Shown here: positions 28,474 through 37,555 of the stretch, piece after piece
Layout of the letters: the number at the start of each line of letters is the position of its first letter
How positions within the stretch are numbered: the stretch's first letter is position 1
Source of the DNA: Bacteroidales bacterium
Lineage (GTDB): Bacteria; Bacteroidota; Bacteroidia; Bacteroidales; VadinHA17
Assembly: GCA_019429325.1 (NCBI GenBank)
Contig: JAHYJA010000011.1
Coordinates: 1 to 37,555, forward strand
Length of the DNA: 37,555 nt
Reading direction: 5' to 3'
The notes under the pieces: model-generated
Databases searched by the model: none
Seen by the model: the letters and a program-made list of their open reading frames with translations, nothing else
What the model was told of the DNA's origin: nothing
Program-made: the position numbers and the translations under genes

Positions 28474-28795
28474 TGATTTTTTCTCAAGGGTTTATGAAGT
28501 TACCAAACTGATCCCCTGCGGCAGGATCACATCATACGGAGCCATTGCCCGATACCTCGGATCAGGGAGGTCAGCCCGCATGGTTGGCTGGGCACTCAAC
28601 GCCTGCCACACACGGAAAGATTTCATACCGGCTCACAGGGTCGTTAACCGGAACGGACTCCTTACCGGGAAACGCCACTTCGGCAACTCAACCACAATGG
28701 AGCAGCTGCTTGCCAACGAAGGCCTTGTGGTTGAGAATGACCGGATTGTCTGTTTCAGGGAGAAATTCTGGGATCCTCTGACCGAACTGCAATGA
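28445..28795 (+). CDS. Alkyltransferase-like protein (ATL; MGMT family with Cys replaced by Ala)
   Basis: VYEVTKLIPCGRITSYGAIARYLGS...RMVGWALNAC...IPAHRVVNRNG; PAHR in place of PCHR (Ala codon gct 28631-28633). Confidence 0.88.
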   Translation: MVQRKNSPNDDFFSRVYEVTKLIPCGRITSYGAIARYLGSGRSARMVGWALNACHTRKDFIPAHRVVNRNGLLTGKRHFGNSTTMEQLLANEGLVVENDRIVCFREKFWDPLTELQ

Positions 28796-28904
28796 ATATT
28801 TTGCCGTGAGGAAAAATTTATTTAACATTGCAGCCTCTTAAAGGCAATATAAAAATAAGGGAATAACCGTTTTATTCCCCTGATAATGTTCAAATCCACA
28901 ATAA

Positions 28905-29144
28905 ATGAAAGATACAGCCAGCATCAGAGAACGAGTAATAAATGCACTCGAAAAAGTGAGACCCTACCTGCAGTCGGACGGCGGTGATATTGATCTGATA
29001 GATATAACTGACGATCTTGTCGTCAAGGTAAGGCTGAAGGGAGCTTGCCACGGATGCCCTTTCAGCTTGCAGACACTCAAGGCAGGCGTCGAACAGGCAA
29101 TCATGAAGGAAGTCCCTGAGATTAAGGGAGTGATCTCCGCCTGA
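28905..29144 (+). CDS. NifU C-terminal (Nfu) Fe-S scaffold-like protein
   Basis: 79 aa; RPYLQSDGGDIDLIDITDDLVVKVRLKGACHGCPFSLQTLKAGVEQAI with CxxC. Confidence 0.92.
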   Translation: MKDTASIRERVINALEKVRPYLQSDGGDIDLIDITDDLVVKVRLKGACHGCPFSLQTLKAGVEQAIMKEVPEIKGVISA

Positions 29145-29166
29145 AAGAATATCAGCCCGATTTTAT

Positions 29167-31893
29167 TTGACAATTGAATACTATACTCATATTAAGTTAG
29201 TTTATAGTATTAAAAGAGATTTTTTGGTTCCGGTCAAAACATCATTCAGATTGCTGATGTTTCTGGGGCTGATCCTGTTCCTGACCGATTGCTCGGTCGA
29301 AAAAAACACGGGAAGCACCAGATTCTACCATGGAATTACTTCCAGGTACAATATCTATTTTAATGGTTATGAGAGTTTTAAGGCAGGCCTGAACAGGTTA
29401 TACACGGGGTATACCGACGATTATTCAGAACTGCTCAAGGTGTTCGAGCACAGCGATCCCTCAACAGTATCGCTATGCTACTCCAATATGGAAAGAGCCA
29501 TTCAGAAGGCTTCCCTGATCATCTCGCAGAAATCGATAACGGCCAGGCCTGATATACGTACCGGTGGCACACCCTCAGCCAAGGAAAGGGCAATGCTGGA
29601 AAGGAAAGAGTATAACGACTGGGTCGACGACAGTTACCTCCTTGTCGGAAAAGCCCGCTTTTACCTGCATGAGTTCACCGAAGCCTCATCGGTCTTCAAT
29701 TACTGCATAACCGAAGCCAACGATCCGGACATAAAAACTGAGGCATCAATCTGGCTCGCCAGGATCGGTAATGAAACAGGCCAGTATAACGAATCGCTCA
29801 GGATACTCACTGAAACAGATATGGCGGCTCTCACGGGAAAGTCGCTGAAAGCCATGTATTACACCACAATGGCCGACCTGCTCATCAAACAGAAAAGATA
29901 TTCCGAAGCTCTTGACCCACTTAACGAATCGCTAAGATATGTCGCGGGCAAAAGGCCCCGGTACAGACTTACATACCTCCTTGCACAACTGCATGAACAG
30001 GCTGGTAACTCCGCGAATGCCATCTCTCTTTACCGTCGTGTGGCAAGAATGAATGTCCCCTACGAGGTGGAGTTCAATGCCAGAATCAATATTGCCGGCG
30101 TATTTGACGTCAATTCGGGCAATCCGCGCGAGATGAGGAAGGAGCTGATGAAAATGCTGAGGGATTCGAAGAACAACGATTATCAGGATCAGATCCTCTA
30201 CGCGCTCGGCAACCTTTCGATGAAGGAGGGGAATGTGGCGGAAGCCCTCGAATCGTACAGGAAATCGGCTTCAGTGCCATCGCGGAACCAGAACCAGAAA
30301 GGCAGATCATATTTAGCTCTTGCACAGCACTACTACAATGTGCCCGACTGGCTCAGGGCAGGGAAATATTACGACAGCGCTGCCTATTTTCTCGACCAGA
30401 AATATCCGGAATACCAGTTGATAAGAACAAAATCACAGGACCTGCATGAGCTCACAACACATCTGAATATGATCATCAGGGAAGACAGCCTTCAAAGGGT
30501 GGCATCCATGAGCCCGGCCGAAAGGAACACACACATAGCCGGTATAATTGACAAAATAATAAGCGACGAGAGAGCCGGAACAACTTCCCAGAACACCGAC
30601 AGGTATAACCTGGGACAATATTACGAGAACGAAAGACGGTTTCAGGGAAATATTGAACAGGAGGGGAAATGGTATTTCTACAACCAGGCGGCTCTCACCT
30701 TCGGACGAACTGAATTCCGTAGAAGATATGGGGAACGAAGGCTCGAGGATAACTGGAGAAGGGCAAACAAGGCCCGGGTGACATTCCAGACCGCCTCAGC
30801 CCAGGGTGATGCAGCTTCGAACGGCAAAGACAGTACCATTTCGGTTGCAGATTATAAAACACCCCAGTTTTATCTCAGCAACCTGCCACTGAATGATTCC
30901 CTTCTTTCCCTTTCAAACGGGAGAATTGCCTCGGCCTGGCTCAGCACAGGGAAAACGTTCTCCGAGAGGATTGAAAATCAACCATATGCTGTGGAGTCAT
31001 TCGAAAAGTTGATAACCAGATTCCCTTCAAACGAGCTTGTTCCCGAAGCACTCTACAATATTTACAAAGTGTATCGTGATAAAGAGAATGACAATCAGAA
31101 ATCTGAAATCTACCGGCAGAGACTGATTATCAATTATCCCGAAAGTGAATTTGCCATGATCCTGTCGGATCCGGATTATTTCACGAAAAAACTGGCCGCC
31201 GGAAGAAGGGTTGAGCAGCTCTATCAGGAGGCTTACAACCAATATGTCGGTGAAAATTTCACTACAGTGATTAACCTGGCCAACAATGCATTAATGGAGT
31301 TCAGCGAGGATGAGCTTGCACCGAAATTCCATCTGCTCAGGGCTTTCTCAACCGGAAGGATAAGCGATGAAAGAACCTTCAGGGAAGAACTGAGCGCAAT
31401 AATCAAAAAATACCCGGGAACCGAGGAGACAGAAAGAGCTCAGGAGATAATGGCATCCATCGATCAGCAGATCCCGGAGCTGAAGGTTGAGGAAGAAAAA
31501 GAGATCGCCGCAGAACTCTACACCACCGGTTCCGGCTCGCGGTTCTTCTTCACGATAATCATTATGGATCCCACTTTCAACATCAACCAGGCATCGTTCG
31601 ATGTAATCAGTTATAACATAGACAACTACACCGACAGAAACTACCGTACGGAAGGCACCCTCACCGATAACAGGTATTACCTTATTACCGTGTCGGGCTT
31701 CCGTGATAACGACGCAGCCTGGGAGTATTACAGGGCTTCATCTTCTGTCCCCTTCCTCAGAAACCCTTCGGGGGCAAGGGTGCTGACCTTCCTCATAAAT
31801 GATGAGAATCTTAAAGTACTGGAAACAGACAGGAATCCTGAACGCTACTTTATTTTCTTCAACGAGAATTATCTCAGCAGCCAAACCAAATAA
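29167..31893 (+). CDS. porW: TPR lipoprotein, PorW/SprE-like (type IX secretion)
   Basis: 908 aa; lipobox LMFLGLILFLTDCS; STRFYHGITSRYNIYFNGYESFKAGLNRL opening is characteristic of SprE/PorW; multiple TPR-like repeats. Start may be downstream of the TTG in the track. Confidence 0.82.
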   Translation: MTIEYYTHIKLVYSIKRDFLVPVKTSFRLLMFLGLILFLTDCSVEKNTGSTRFYHGITSRYNIYFNGYESFKAGLNRLYTGYTDDYSELLKVFEHSDPSTVSLCYSNMERAIQKASLIISQKSITARPDIRTGGTPSAKERAMLERKEYNDWVDDSYLLVGKARFYLHEFTEASSVFNYCITEANDPDIKTEASIWLARIGNETGQYNESLRILTETDMAALTGKSLKAMYYTTMADLLIKQKRYSEALDPLNESLRYVAGKRPRYRLTYLLAQLHEQAGNSANAISLYRRVARMNVPYEVEFNARINIAGVFDVNSGNPREMRKELMKMLRDSKNNDYQDQILYALGNLSMKEGNVAEALESYRKSASVPSRNQNQKGRSYLALAQHYYNVPDWLRAGKYYDSAAYFLDQKYPEYQLIRTKSQDLHELTTHLNMIIREDSLQRVASMSPAERNTHIAGIIDKIISDERAGTTSQNTDRYNLGQYYENERRFQGNIEQEGKWYFYNQAALTFGRTEFRRRYGERRLEDNWRRANKARVTFQTASAQGDAASNGKDSTISVADYKTPQFYLSNLPLNDSLLSLSNGRIASAWLSTGKTFSERIENQPYAVESFEKLITRFPSNELVPEALYNIYKVYRDKENDNQKSEIYRQRLIINYPESEFAMILSDPDYFTKKLAAGRRVEQLYQEAYNQYVGENFTTVINLANNALMEFSEDELAPKFHLLRAFSTGRISDERTFREELSAIIKKYPGTEETERAQEIMASIDQQIPELKVEEEKEIAAELYTTGSGSRFFFTIIIMDPTFNINQASFDVISYNIDNYTDRNYRTEGTLTDNRYYLITVSGFRDNDAAWEYYRASSSVPFLRNPSGARVLTFLINDENLKVLETDRNPERYFIFFNENYLSSQTK

Positions 31894-31899
31894 TTGCTT

Positions 31900-31907
31900 T
31901 ACTTTTG
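31900..31907 (+). promoter_or_regulatory. Putative -7 box TACTTTTG for porX
   Basis: TAnnTTTG in the 35-bp gap between porW stop and porX ATG 31929. Confidence 0.4.
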
Positions 31908-31928
31908 CAGGAAAACCCACTGCCTGCG

Positions 31929-33485
31929 ATGAGAAGGATAAGAATACTGTGGACCGACGACGAGGTTGAGGCACTGAAACCCCATATCTTTTTCCTGAGG
32001 GAGAAAGGGTACGAGATCGAAACCTGTTCAAACGGCAATGATACGATTGATCTTGTCAGGCAAAATGTCTACGACCTTATTTTTCTCGATGAGCACATGC
32101 CCGGGCTTAGCGGTATCGAGACGCTGAGGCTCATCAGGGAGATCCGCCCCGACATCCCGGTGGTGATGATAACAAAAAGTGAAGAGGAAGGGATAATGGA
32201 GGCAGCTATCGGATCGGAGATCGCTGATTATCTTATTAAGCCTGTCAAGCCCAACCAGATACTCCTGGCACTGAAAAGGATACTCGATCAGCGCCGGCTG
32301 GTGACAGAGAAAACAACAACCGATTACAGGCAGGAATTCAGCAGGATTGGCAATATGATCGATCTGGCCATGGATCACGATGACTGGATATCGCTCTACA
32401 GAAAGATCGTTTTCTGGGAGACTGAACTTGAAAAATCGACCGATACCGGCATGAGTGAGATACTCAGAATGCAGGAGACTGAAGCTAACAAAGCCTTTGG
32501 GAAGTTTGTGATGAACAATTATCTCAAATGGGTCACTCCGGGTACCGAAAACAAACCTCTGCTGTCTCCGTCTCTTTTCGAAAAAAAAGTATTTCCTCAT
32601 CTTAGCAGAGGGAAGCCCCTTTTTTTCATTCTTATCGATAATCTGAGGTTTGACCAGTGGAAAACCATATCTGCAGAACTGCAGGGACTCTACCGCATCA
32701 CCGGCGAAGATCTTTATTTCAGTATTCTTCCCACCGCTACACAATACAGCCGCAACTCGATCTTTGCCGGCCTCATGCCGTCGGCAATCTCAGGCATCAT
32801 GCCCGGTTTGTGGATCAGCGACGACGAAGAGGATGGCAAGAACCTTCAGGAGGAGGAGCTTTTCAGGCATCAGCTTGCACGCAGGGGACAGAATATCAAA
32901 TGGTCATATAACAAAATAACAAGCAGTCAGGGCGGCAGGAAGATAAATGAACGGATCAGGCAGATGCTCGACAATGACCTGAATATTCTCGTTTATAATT
33001 TTGTAGATATGCTCTCGCACGCCCGGACCGAAATGGAAATTATCCGCGACCTGGCAGGTGATGAGAAAGCCTACAGGAGTCTAACCAGATCATGGTTCCT
33101 TCATTCGCCTCTCTATGAGATGCTGAACGTACTCTCAGCGTACCCGGTCAGGATAATCCTCAGCACAGATCATGGCACCATAAGAGTTCAGAATCCGGTC
33201 AAAATAATCGGTGACAGGAAAACATCCTCCAACCTCAGGTATAAGCTGGGCAGAAACCTCGATTACGATCCCGCAAAGGTATTCGAGCTGACAAACCCCG
33301 AGAAGGCCGGATTGCCAAAAACAAATATCACATCAAGATACATCTTCGCGCTGGGCAACGACTTCCTGATATATCAGAACAACTTCAACCATTACGCAAA
33401 TTATTACAGGGACACTTTCCAGCATGGCGGCATATCCTTGCAGGAAATGATACTGCCGGTAGTCAGTCTCGAGTCTGTTTCCTGA
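31929..33485 (+). CDS. porX: PorX: response regulator receiver + PglZ-type alkaline phosphatase superfamily domain
   Basis: MRRIRILWTDDEVEALKPHIFFLREKGYEIETCSNGNDTIDLV...IFLDEHMPGLSGIETL; C-terminal FFILIDNLRFDQWK...STDHGTIRV. Confidence 0.92.
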   Translation: MRRIRILWTDDEVEALKPHIFFLREKGYEIETCSNGNDTIDLVRQNVYDLIFLDEHMPGLSGIETLRLIREIRPDIPVVMITKSEEEGIMEAAIGSEIADYLIKPVKPNQILLALKRILDQRRLVTEKTTTDYRQEFSRIGNMIDLAMDHDDWISLYRKIVFWETELEKSTDTGMSEILRMQETEANKAFGKFVMNNYLKWVTPGTENKPLLSPSLFEKKVFPHLSRGKPLFFILIDNLRFDQWKTISAELQGLYRITGEDLYFSILPTATQYSRNSIFAGLMPSAISGIMPGLWISDDEEDGKNLQEEELFRHQLARRGQNIKWSYNKITSSQGGRKINERIRQMLDNDLNILVYNFVDMLSHARTEMEIIRDLAGDEKAYRSLTRSWFLHSPLYEMLNVLSAYPVRIILSTDHGTIRVQNPVKIIGDRKTSSNLRYKLGRNLDYDPAKVFELTNPEKAGLPKTNITSRYIFALGNDFLIYQNNFNHYANYYRDTFQHGGISLQEMILPVVSLESVS

Positions 33486-33502
33486 TTCTGTGAGCAAGCT
33501 GA

Positions 33503-33916
33503 ATGAAAATAATCATAAAAGATAAAAGGTACCTTGCCTCTGCCTCAAAAAAAATAGTGAAGCATGCAGGAGACAGAAGGATAATCGCTTTCTACGGTTC
33601 AATGGGTGCAGGGAAGACCACCATCATCAAAAGCATCTGCAAGGTGCTGGGGGCGGCCGATATCACAAGCAGTCCCACTTTCACAATTGTAAACGAATAC
33701 CGCACAGTCAGCAACGAATCTCTTTACCATATTGATTTCTACAGGATAACCAAAAGTGAGGAGATATTTGATACAGGTATCGGAGAGTATTTGTCGGGTG
33801 GCTTCTGGTGTTTTCTCGAGTGGCCCGAACTGGCTGAGGAAATATTGCCGCCTGAAACCGTAAAGGTCAGGATCACTGTCGGTTCGGGTGAACAACGCAT
33901 CCTTCACCTGGCATAA
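33503..33916 (+). CDS. tsaE: tRNA threonylcarbamoyladenosine biosynthesis ATPase TsaE
   Basis: FYGSMGAGKTTIIKSICKVLG, SSPTFTIVNEY, LYHIDFYRI, FLEWPELAEEILP. Confidence 0.93.
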   Translation: MKIIIKDKRYLASASKKIVKHAGDRRIIAFYGSMGAGKTTIIKSICKVLGAADITSSPTFTIVNEYRTVSNESLYHIDFYRITKSEEIFDTGIGEYLSGGFWCFLEWPELAEEILPPETVKVRITVGSGEQRILHLA

Positions 33917-33922
33917 ATACCT

Positions 33923-33984
33923 CTGGTTGCAGGGTGCTGGTTCCTCAATCAACTAGCAACCGGCAACCAGTAACTGGCAACTTA
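33923..33984. repeat. Inverted/direct repeat of a GCAACCAG-type motif; hairpin CTGGTTGC...GCAACCAG
   Basis: CTGGTTGC (33923-33930) pairs with GCAACCAG (33963-33970); inner GCTGGTT pairs with AACTAGC; followed by related TAACTGGCAACT. Confidence 0.75.
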
Positions 33985-34025
33985 GATAAATACGTTTATT
34001 AATACTGCTCAGTCTCAATTTTTTT

Positions 34026-34033
34026 TACCTTTG
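34026..34033 (+). promoter_or_regulatory. Putative -7 box TACCTTTG for ald
   Basis: Exact TAnnTTTG about 21 nt upstream of ATG 34055. Confidence 0.5.
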
Positions 34034-34054
34034 AAGAAATAACCCATCCCTTCC

Positions 34055-35275
34055 ATGAATGAAAAAGCCAAGAGCGGAAAAGTGAGTTTTGCCAATACAG
34101 GCTTCATGCCTCAGGAAGAACAGCTGGAGACTGCAGTCAGACACAGGAAAATCTCGATAGGTGTACCATCCGATATAAAGAATGATGAGAAAAGAGTTGC
34201 CCTGACACCCGAGTCGGTAAACCTTCTTGTGGAGAATGATCACGAGGTGATCGTGCAGAAGAGCGCGGGTGCGGGAGCCAATTATTCCGACAAGGACTAC
34301 AGCGAGCATGGTGCCATCATCACCGATTCTCAGGCGAGAGTCTTCAGTGCCGATGCAGTGATCAAGGTCGCTCCCTTTACCGTACAGGAGAGCGATTACC
34401 TGAGGGGCAACCAGGTTATTTTATCATACCTCAATGTGCTTAGGCTGAGCGAAGAAACACTTATGCGGCTCATCCGGAAAAAGGTAACGGCACTGGCTTT
34501 CGAAAAGATACGCGACATTAACGGTGACATGCCTGTTGTTGAATCGATGAGTGAGATAAGCGGTGTGACCGCTATCCTGATTGCCAGCGATTATCTGAGC
34601 AATCATCACGGGGGTAAGGGTGTAATGCTTGGAGGTATTACCGGCGTTACGCCGACGGAAGTGGTGATAATAGGAGCCAACACCGCCGGTGAATCTGCCG
34701 CACGGGCAGCTTTAGGGCTTGGAGCCGTGGTGAAGGTGTTCGACAACTCACTCCACAGGCTGAGGAAGTTCCAGAACCTGGTCGGACAGCGCCTGCAGAC
34801 CTCCGTCTTCCATCCCCAGGTGCTTAAGAAGGCTCTCCGTTCGGCTGACGTGCTTATAGGCGCCATTGAGCTTGAAGATCTCCGGCCCTGGTACTTCATT
34901 ACCGAGGAGATGGTAAAGACCATGAAAAAGGGATCTGTGGTGATAGACCTGAGCATCGACCGCGGGGGATGCATCGAAACGACCGAATGCCGGGCCCTCA
35001 ACGACCCTGCCTATGAGAAGCACGGAGTGATGCATTATTCTGCCTGGAACCTGCCCTCGCGCGTGGCCCGGACAGCCTCGATAGCTCTCAGTAATATTTT
35101 CTCGCCGCTGCTTCAGAGCATGGCCGAAGCAGGGGGCATGACACAGCTTCTTAAGATGGACCGCAACCTGCGCGACGGGGTATACCTTCTGAACGGGATG
35201 CTGACCAATGAGACGCTGGGACAGAAATTCGGTATAATATCGAAGGATCTCGATCTGCTTATCTCTGCCTTTTAG
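34055..35275 (+). CDS. ald: Alanine dehydrogenase
   Basis: 406 aa; IGVPSDIKNDEKRVALTPESVNLLVENDHEV..., VVIIGANTAGESAARAALGLGAVVKVFD, AWNLPSRVARTASIALSN. Confidence 0.9.
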   Translation: MNEKAKSGKVSFANTGFMPQEEQLETAVRHRKISIGVPSDIKNDEKRVALTPESVNLLVENDHEVIVQKSAGAGANYSDKDYSEHGAIITDSQARVFSADAVIKVAPFTVQESDYLRGNQVILSYLNVLRLSEETLMRLIRKKVTALAFEKIRDINGDMPVVESMSEISGVTAILIASDYLSNHHGGKGVMLGGITGVTPTEVVIIGANTAGESAARAALGLGAVVKVFDNSLHRLRKFQNLVGQRLQTSVFHPQVLKKALRSADVLIGAIELEDLRPWYFITEEMVKTMKKGSVVIDLSIDRGGCIETTECRALNDPAYEKHGVMHYSAWNLPSRVARTASIALSNIFSPLLQSMAEAGGMTQLLKMDRNLRDGVYLLNGMLTNETLGQKFGIISKDLDLLISAF

Positions 35276-35278
35276 GCT

Positions 35279-36193
35279 TCAGGCAAAATTGAGCGAGAAA
35301 CTGCCGTTCACGGCCTCGACAGTGGCTTCCCTGCCTATGTAGAGTGCCCGGTTGTCAGATATGTGTCCCGCAGGGTAATTGAAAAAAACCGGAAAATCAT
35401 AGTCGCGCACACTATCTGCAATAGTCTCCTCCGCACTCTTCCCCCAGGGTATTGAAGTGTTCTTCATCCTGGTCAGTCCGCCCACGATAAGAGCAGAGAC
35501 TCCTTCAAGCCTGCCCGCGAGCTTCAGGGTCATCATCATGCGGTCGAGATGGTAGTAATACTCCCTTACCTCTTCAATAAACAGTATCTTTCCACGGGTC
35601 TGAGGCTCCGCAGGAGTTCCGCACATCCCGCATAAAAGCGACAGGTTGCCTCCTGTTAACTGACCCCTGGCACCGGCCGGCCTGAGTGAAGATCCCTTCC
35701 ACTCAACAGGCTTGTAGCCTCCGAAAAGCAGACTGTGCAAGGTGTCAAATGTCTCTTTCTTCTTTCTCCTGTTCCTGTAATTAAGGGGCATCTCCCCATG
35801 AATGGAGACCAGCCCGCAAACCTCGCTGAGCCAGAGATGCAGCACAGTTATATCGCTGAAACCCACATACCATTTCGGATTCTCCTTCAATGACGAGAAG
35901 TCTGCCTTCGCTATGATCCTGCTGATGCCATACCCGCCGCGTGAACAGAATACTGCTTTGATCTCCCTGTCGTCAGTAACCTCCTGGAGATCAGACAGAC
36001 GCTCTTCGTCGGTCCCGGCGAAAAGCCCTGAACGTCTGAGAACGTTCCGTCCCAACACAACACGCAGACCCCACCCTTCAAGGAATTCAGCTGCTTCACT
36101 TACCTTCTCGCCCGAAATGGCAAACGAGGGAGAGATTATTGCAACCTTATCTCCCGGGGTGAGAAACCGCGGCACCGTTTTTTCTGAAGACAT
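35279..36193 (-). CDS. LD-carboxypeptidase (peptidase S66, LdcA-like)
   Basis: 304 aa; LTPGDKVAIISPSFAISGEKV, KAVFCSRGGYGISRI, YVGFSDITVLHLWL, LFIEEVREYYYHLDRMMMTLKLAG. Confidence 0.92.
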   Translation of the reverse strand: MSSEKTVPRFLTPGDKVAIISPSFAISGEKVSEAAEFLEGWGLRVVLGRNVLRRSGLFAGTDEERLSDLQEVTDDREIKAVFCSRGGYGISRIIAKADFSSLKENPKWYVGFSDITVLHLWLSEVCGLVSIHGEMPLNYRNRRKKKETFDTLHSLLFGGYKPVEWKGSSLRPAGARGQLTGGNLSLLCGMCGTPAEPQTRGKILFIEEVREYYYHLDRMMMTLKLAGRLEGVSALIVGGLTRMKNTSIPWGKSAEETIADSVRDYDFPVFFNYPAGHISDNRALYIGREATVEAVNGSFSLNFA

Positions 36194-36278
36194 CTCTTGA
36201 ATAATATTACGTAAAAATAATCCCTTTTGTCCCGATAAACAAGAGAAACAGGGGTCCTGCCCTGAAAACTAAATTTAT

Positions 36279-36286
36279 TATCTTTG
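36279..36286 (+). promoter_or_regulatory. Putative -7 box TATCTTTG for metG
   Basis: Exact TAnnTTTG about 60 nt upstream of ATG 36346. Confidence 0.45.
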
Positions 36287-36345
36287 TCCGGCTTCCGGAA
36301 AATCCGGCAGGCAGCAAACAGGATGAACCATTCATTGCCATAATC

Positions 36346-37555
36346 ATGAAGAACTTTAAGAGATACCTTGTTACGTCAGCACTCCCGTACGCCAACGGTC
36401 CGATCCATATCGGGCACCTTGCCGGAGTATATGTTCCGTCGGATATTTACACGAGGTATCTGAGGATGAAAGGGGCAGACGTAATATCAATATGCGGCTC
36501 GGATGAACACGGTGTGCCCATAACCCTGAAGGCACGCAACGAGGGCATTACGCCGCAGGAGGTGGTTGACAGGTATCACGCCATAAATAAAAAAGCATTT
36601 GAGGAGTTCGGGATCAGCTTCGACATCTATTCACGTACCTCTGGCAGGATCCACCATGAGACAGCATCTGATTTTTTCCTGACCCTCTACAATAAAGGCG
36701 AGTTTATTGAGAAATCATCCGAACAATATTATGATGAGGAAGCCGGCTGTTTTCTTGCTGACAGGTATATCACCGGCACTTGTCCCCACTGCGAAAATGA
36801 GAATGCCTACGGAGACCAGTGTGAAAAGTGCGGCACAAGCCTCTCGCCCGATGATCTCATTAACCCCCGCTCGGCCATCAGCGGCAGCAAGCCGGTCCTG
36901 CGCGAGACGCTTCACTGGTATCTGCCCCTCGACCGGCACGAGGAGTGGCTCAGGAAATGGATACTGGAGGAGCATAAGGAATGGAAACCAAATGTCTACG
37001 GACAGTGCAAATCGTGGCTCGACCAGGGACTTCAGCCCAGGGCGGTGAGCCGCGACCTCGACTGGGGTGTTCCCCTGCCGGTTGAGGGCGCTGAGGGCAA
37101 AGTGCTTTATGTGTGGTTCGACGCCCCCATAGGATATATATCGGCAACAAGGGAGCTTACTCCCGACTGGGAGAAATACTGGAAGGATGAGGAAACAAAA
37201 ATGGTGCATTTCATCGGGAAGGATAATATAGTCTTTCATTGTATAATATTCCCGGTGATGCTGAAGACCGAAGGCAGTTTTATCCTGCCCCAGAACGTTC
37301 CGGCCAATGAGTTCCTTAACCTCGAAAATGACAAGATATCTACTTCGCGCAACTGGGCAGTATGGCTGCATGAATACCTTCTCGATTTTCCGGGCAAACA
37401 GGATGTGCTGAGGTACACCCTGTGCGCCAATGCACCGGAGACCAAGGATAACGACTTCACCTGGAAGGATTTTCAGGCCCGCAATAACAGCGAGCTTGTT
37501 GCCATCCTCGGCAACTTCGTCAACCGCACACTTGTACTGACAGGCAATTATTACG
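36346..37555 (+). CDS. metG: Methionyl-tRNA synthetase, N-terminal part (runs off window)
   Basis: Read directly (absent from ORF track because it has no stop): [43 protein letters not shown]..., zinc module [44 protein letters not shown]. Confidence 0.95.
   Translation, partial: MKNFKRYLVTSALPYANGPIHIGHLAGVYVPSDIYTRYLRMKGADVISICGSDEHGVPITLKARNEGITPQEVVDRYHAINKKAFEEFGISFDIYSRTSGRIHHETASDFFLTLYNKGEFIEKSSEQYYDEEAGCFLADRYITGTCPHCENENAYGDQCEKCGTSLSPDDLINPRSAISGSKPVLRETLHWYLPLDRHEEWLRKWILEEHKEWKPNVYGQCKSWLDQGLQPRAVSRDLDWGVPLPVEGAEGKVLYVWFDAPIGYISATRELTPDWEKYWKDEETKMVHFIGKDNIVFHCIIFPVMLKTEGSFILPQNVPANEFLNLENDKISTSRNWAVWLHEYLLDFPGKQDVLRYTLCANAPETKDNDFTWKDFQARNNSELVAILGNFVNRTLVLTGNYY

Noticed and set aside
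32028-32744. 238-aa minus-strand ORF opposite porX
   Set aside because: Antisense shadow; no start context or domain, and porX is clearly coding.
31929-33485. PglZ domain as part of a BREX/phage-defence system
   Set aside because: The N-terminal receiver domain and overall layout are those of PorX; no other BREX genes in the window.
36715-37371. 218-aa minus-strand ORF near the right end
   Set aside because: Antisense to metG, which is open through the window end and has HIGH-type and zinc motifs.

Overview
37.6-kb chromosomal window from a Bacteroidota genome. The assignment rests on TAnnTTTG-type promoters, GldH/PorX/PorW homologues and protein style. Most of it is compact housekeeping and conserved accessory sequence: TerB-like, exported O-methyltransferase, APC permease, tcdA, TatD family, gltX, tdh, kbl, B12-dependent RNR, Oar-like TonB receptor, KDO transferase, NarL-type two-component pair, YraN, exported C1 peptidase, LuxE-like protein, pgk, holB-like, PSP1, gldH, trmB, alkyltransferase-like protein, NfuA-like, PorW/SprE-like, PorX, tsaE, ald, LD-carboxypeptidase and metG (partial). 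Items that stand out: (1) a locus at 1-1208 where DUF294, porin and Na+/solute symporter sequences each appear internally deleted, next to an intact symporter small subunit with an unusual extracytoplasmic insertion; (2) a four-helix-bundle (23S rRNA IVS-type) gene between tdh and kbl, bracketed by related AAAGTTTGTAAAGTT / AACTTTATAAACTTT repeats in inverted orientation, resembling a cryptic mobile unit; (3) a gldH...porW-porX-tsaE-ald cluster linking type IX secretion parts; (4) several intergenic short tandem or palindromic repeats. No CRISPR array, rRNA, tRNA, transposase or prophage was recognised. All calls come from reading the sequence and ORF translations; no database search was run.
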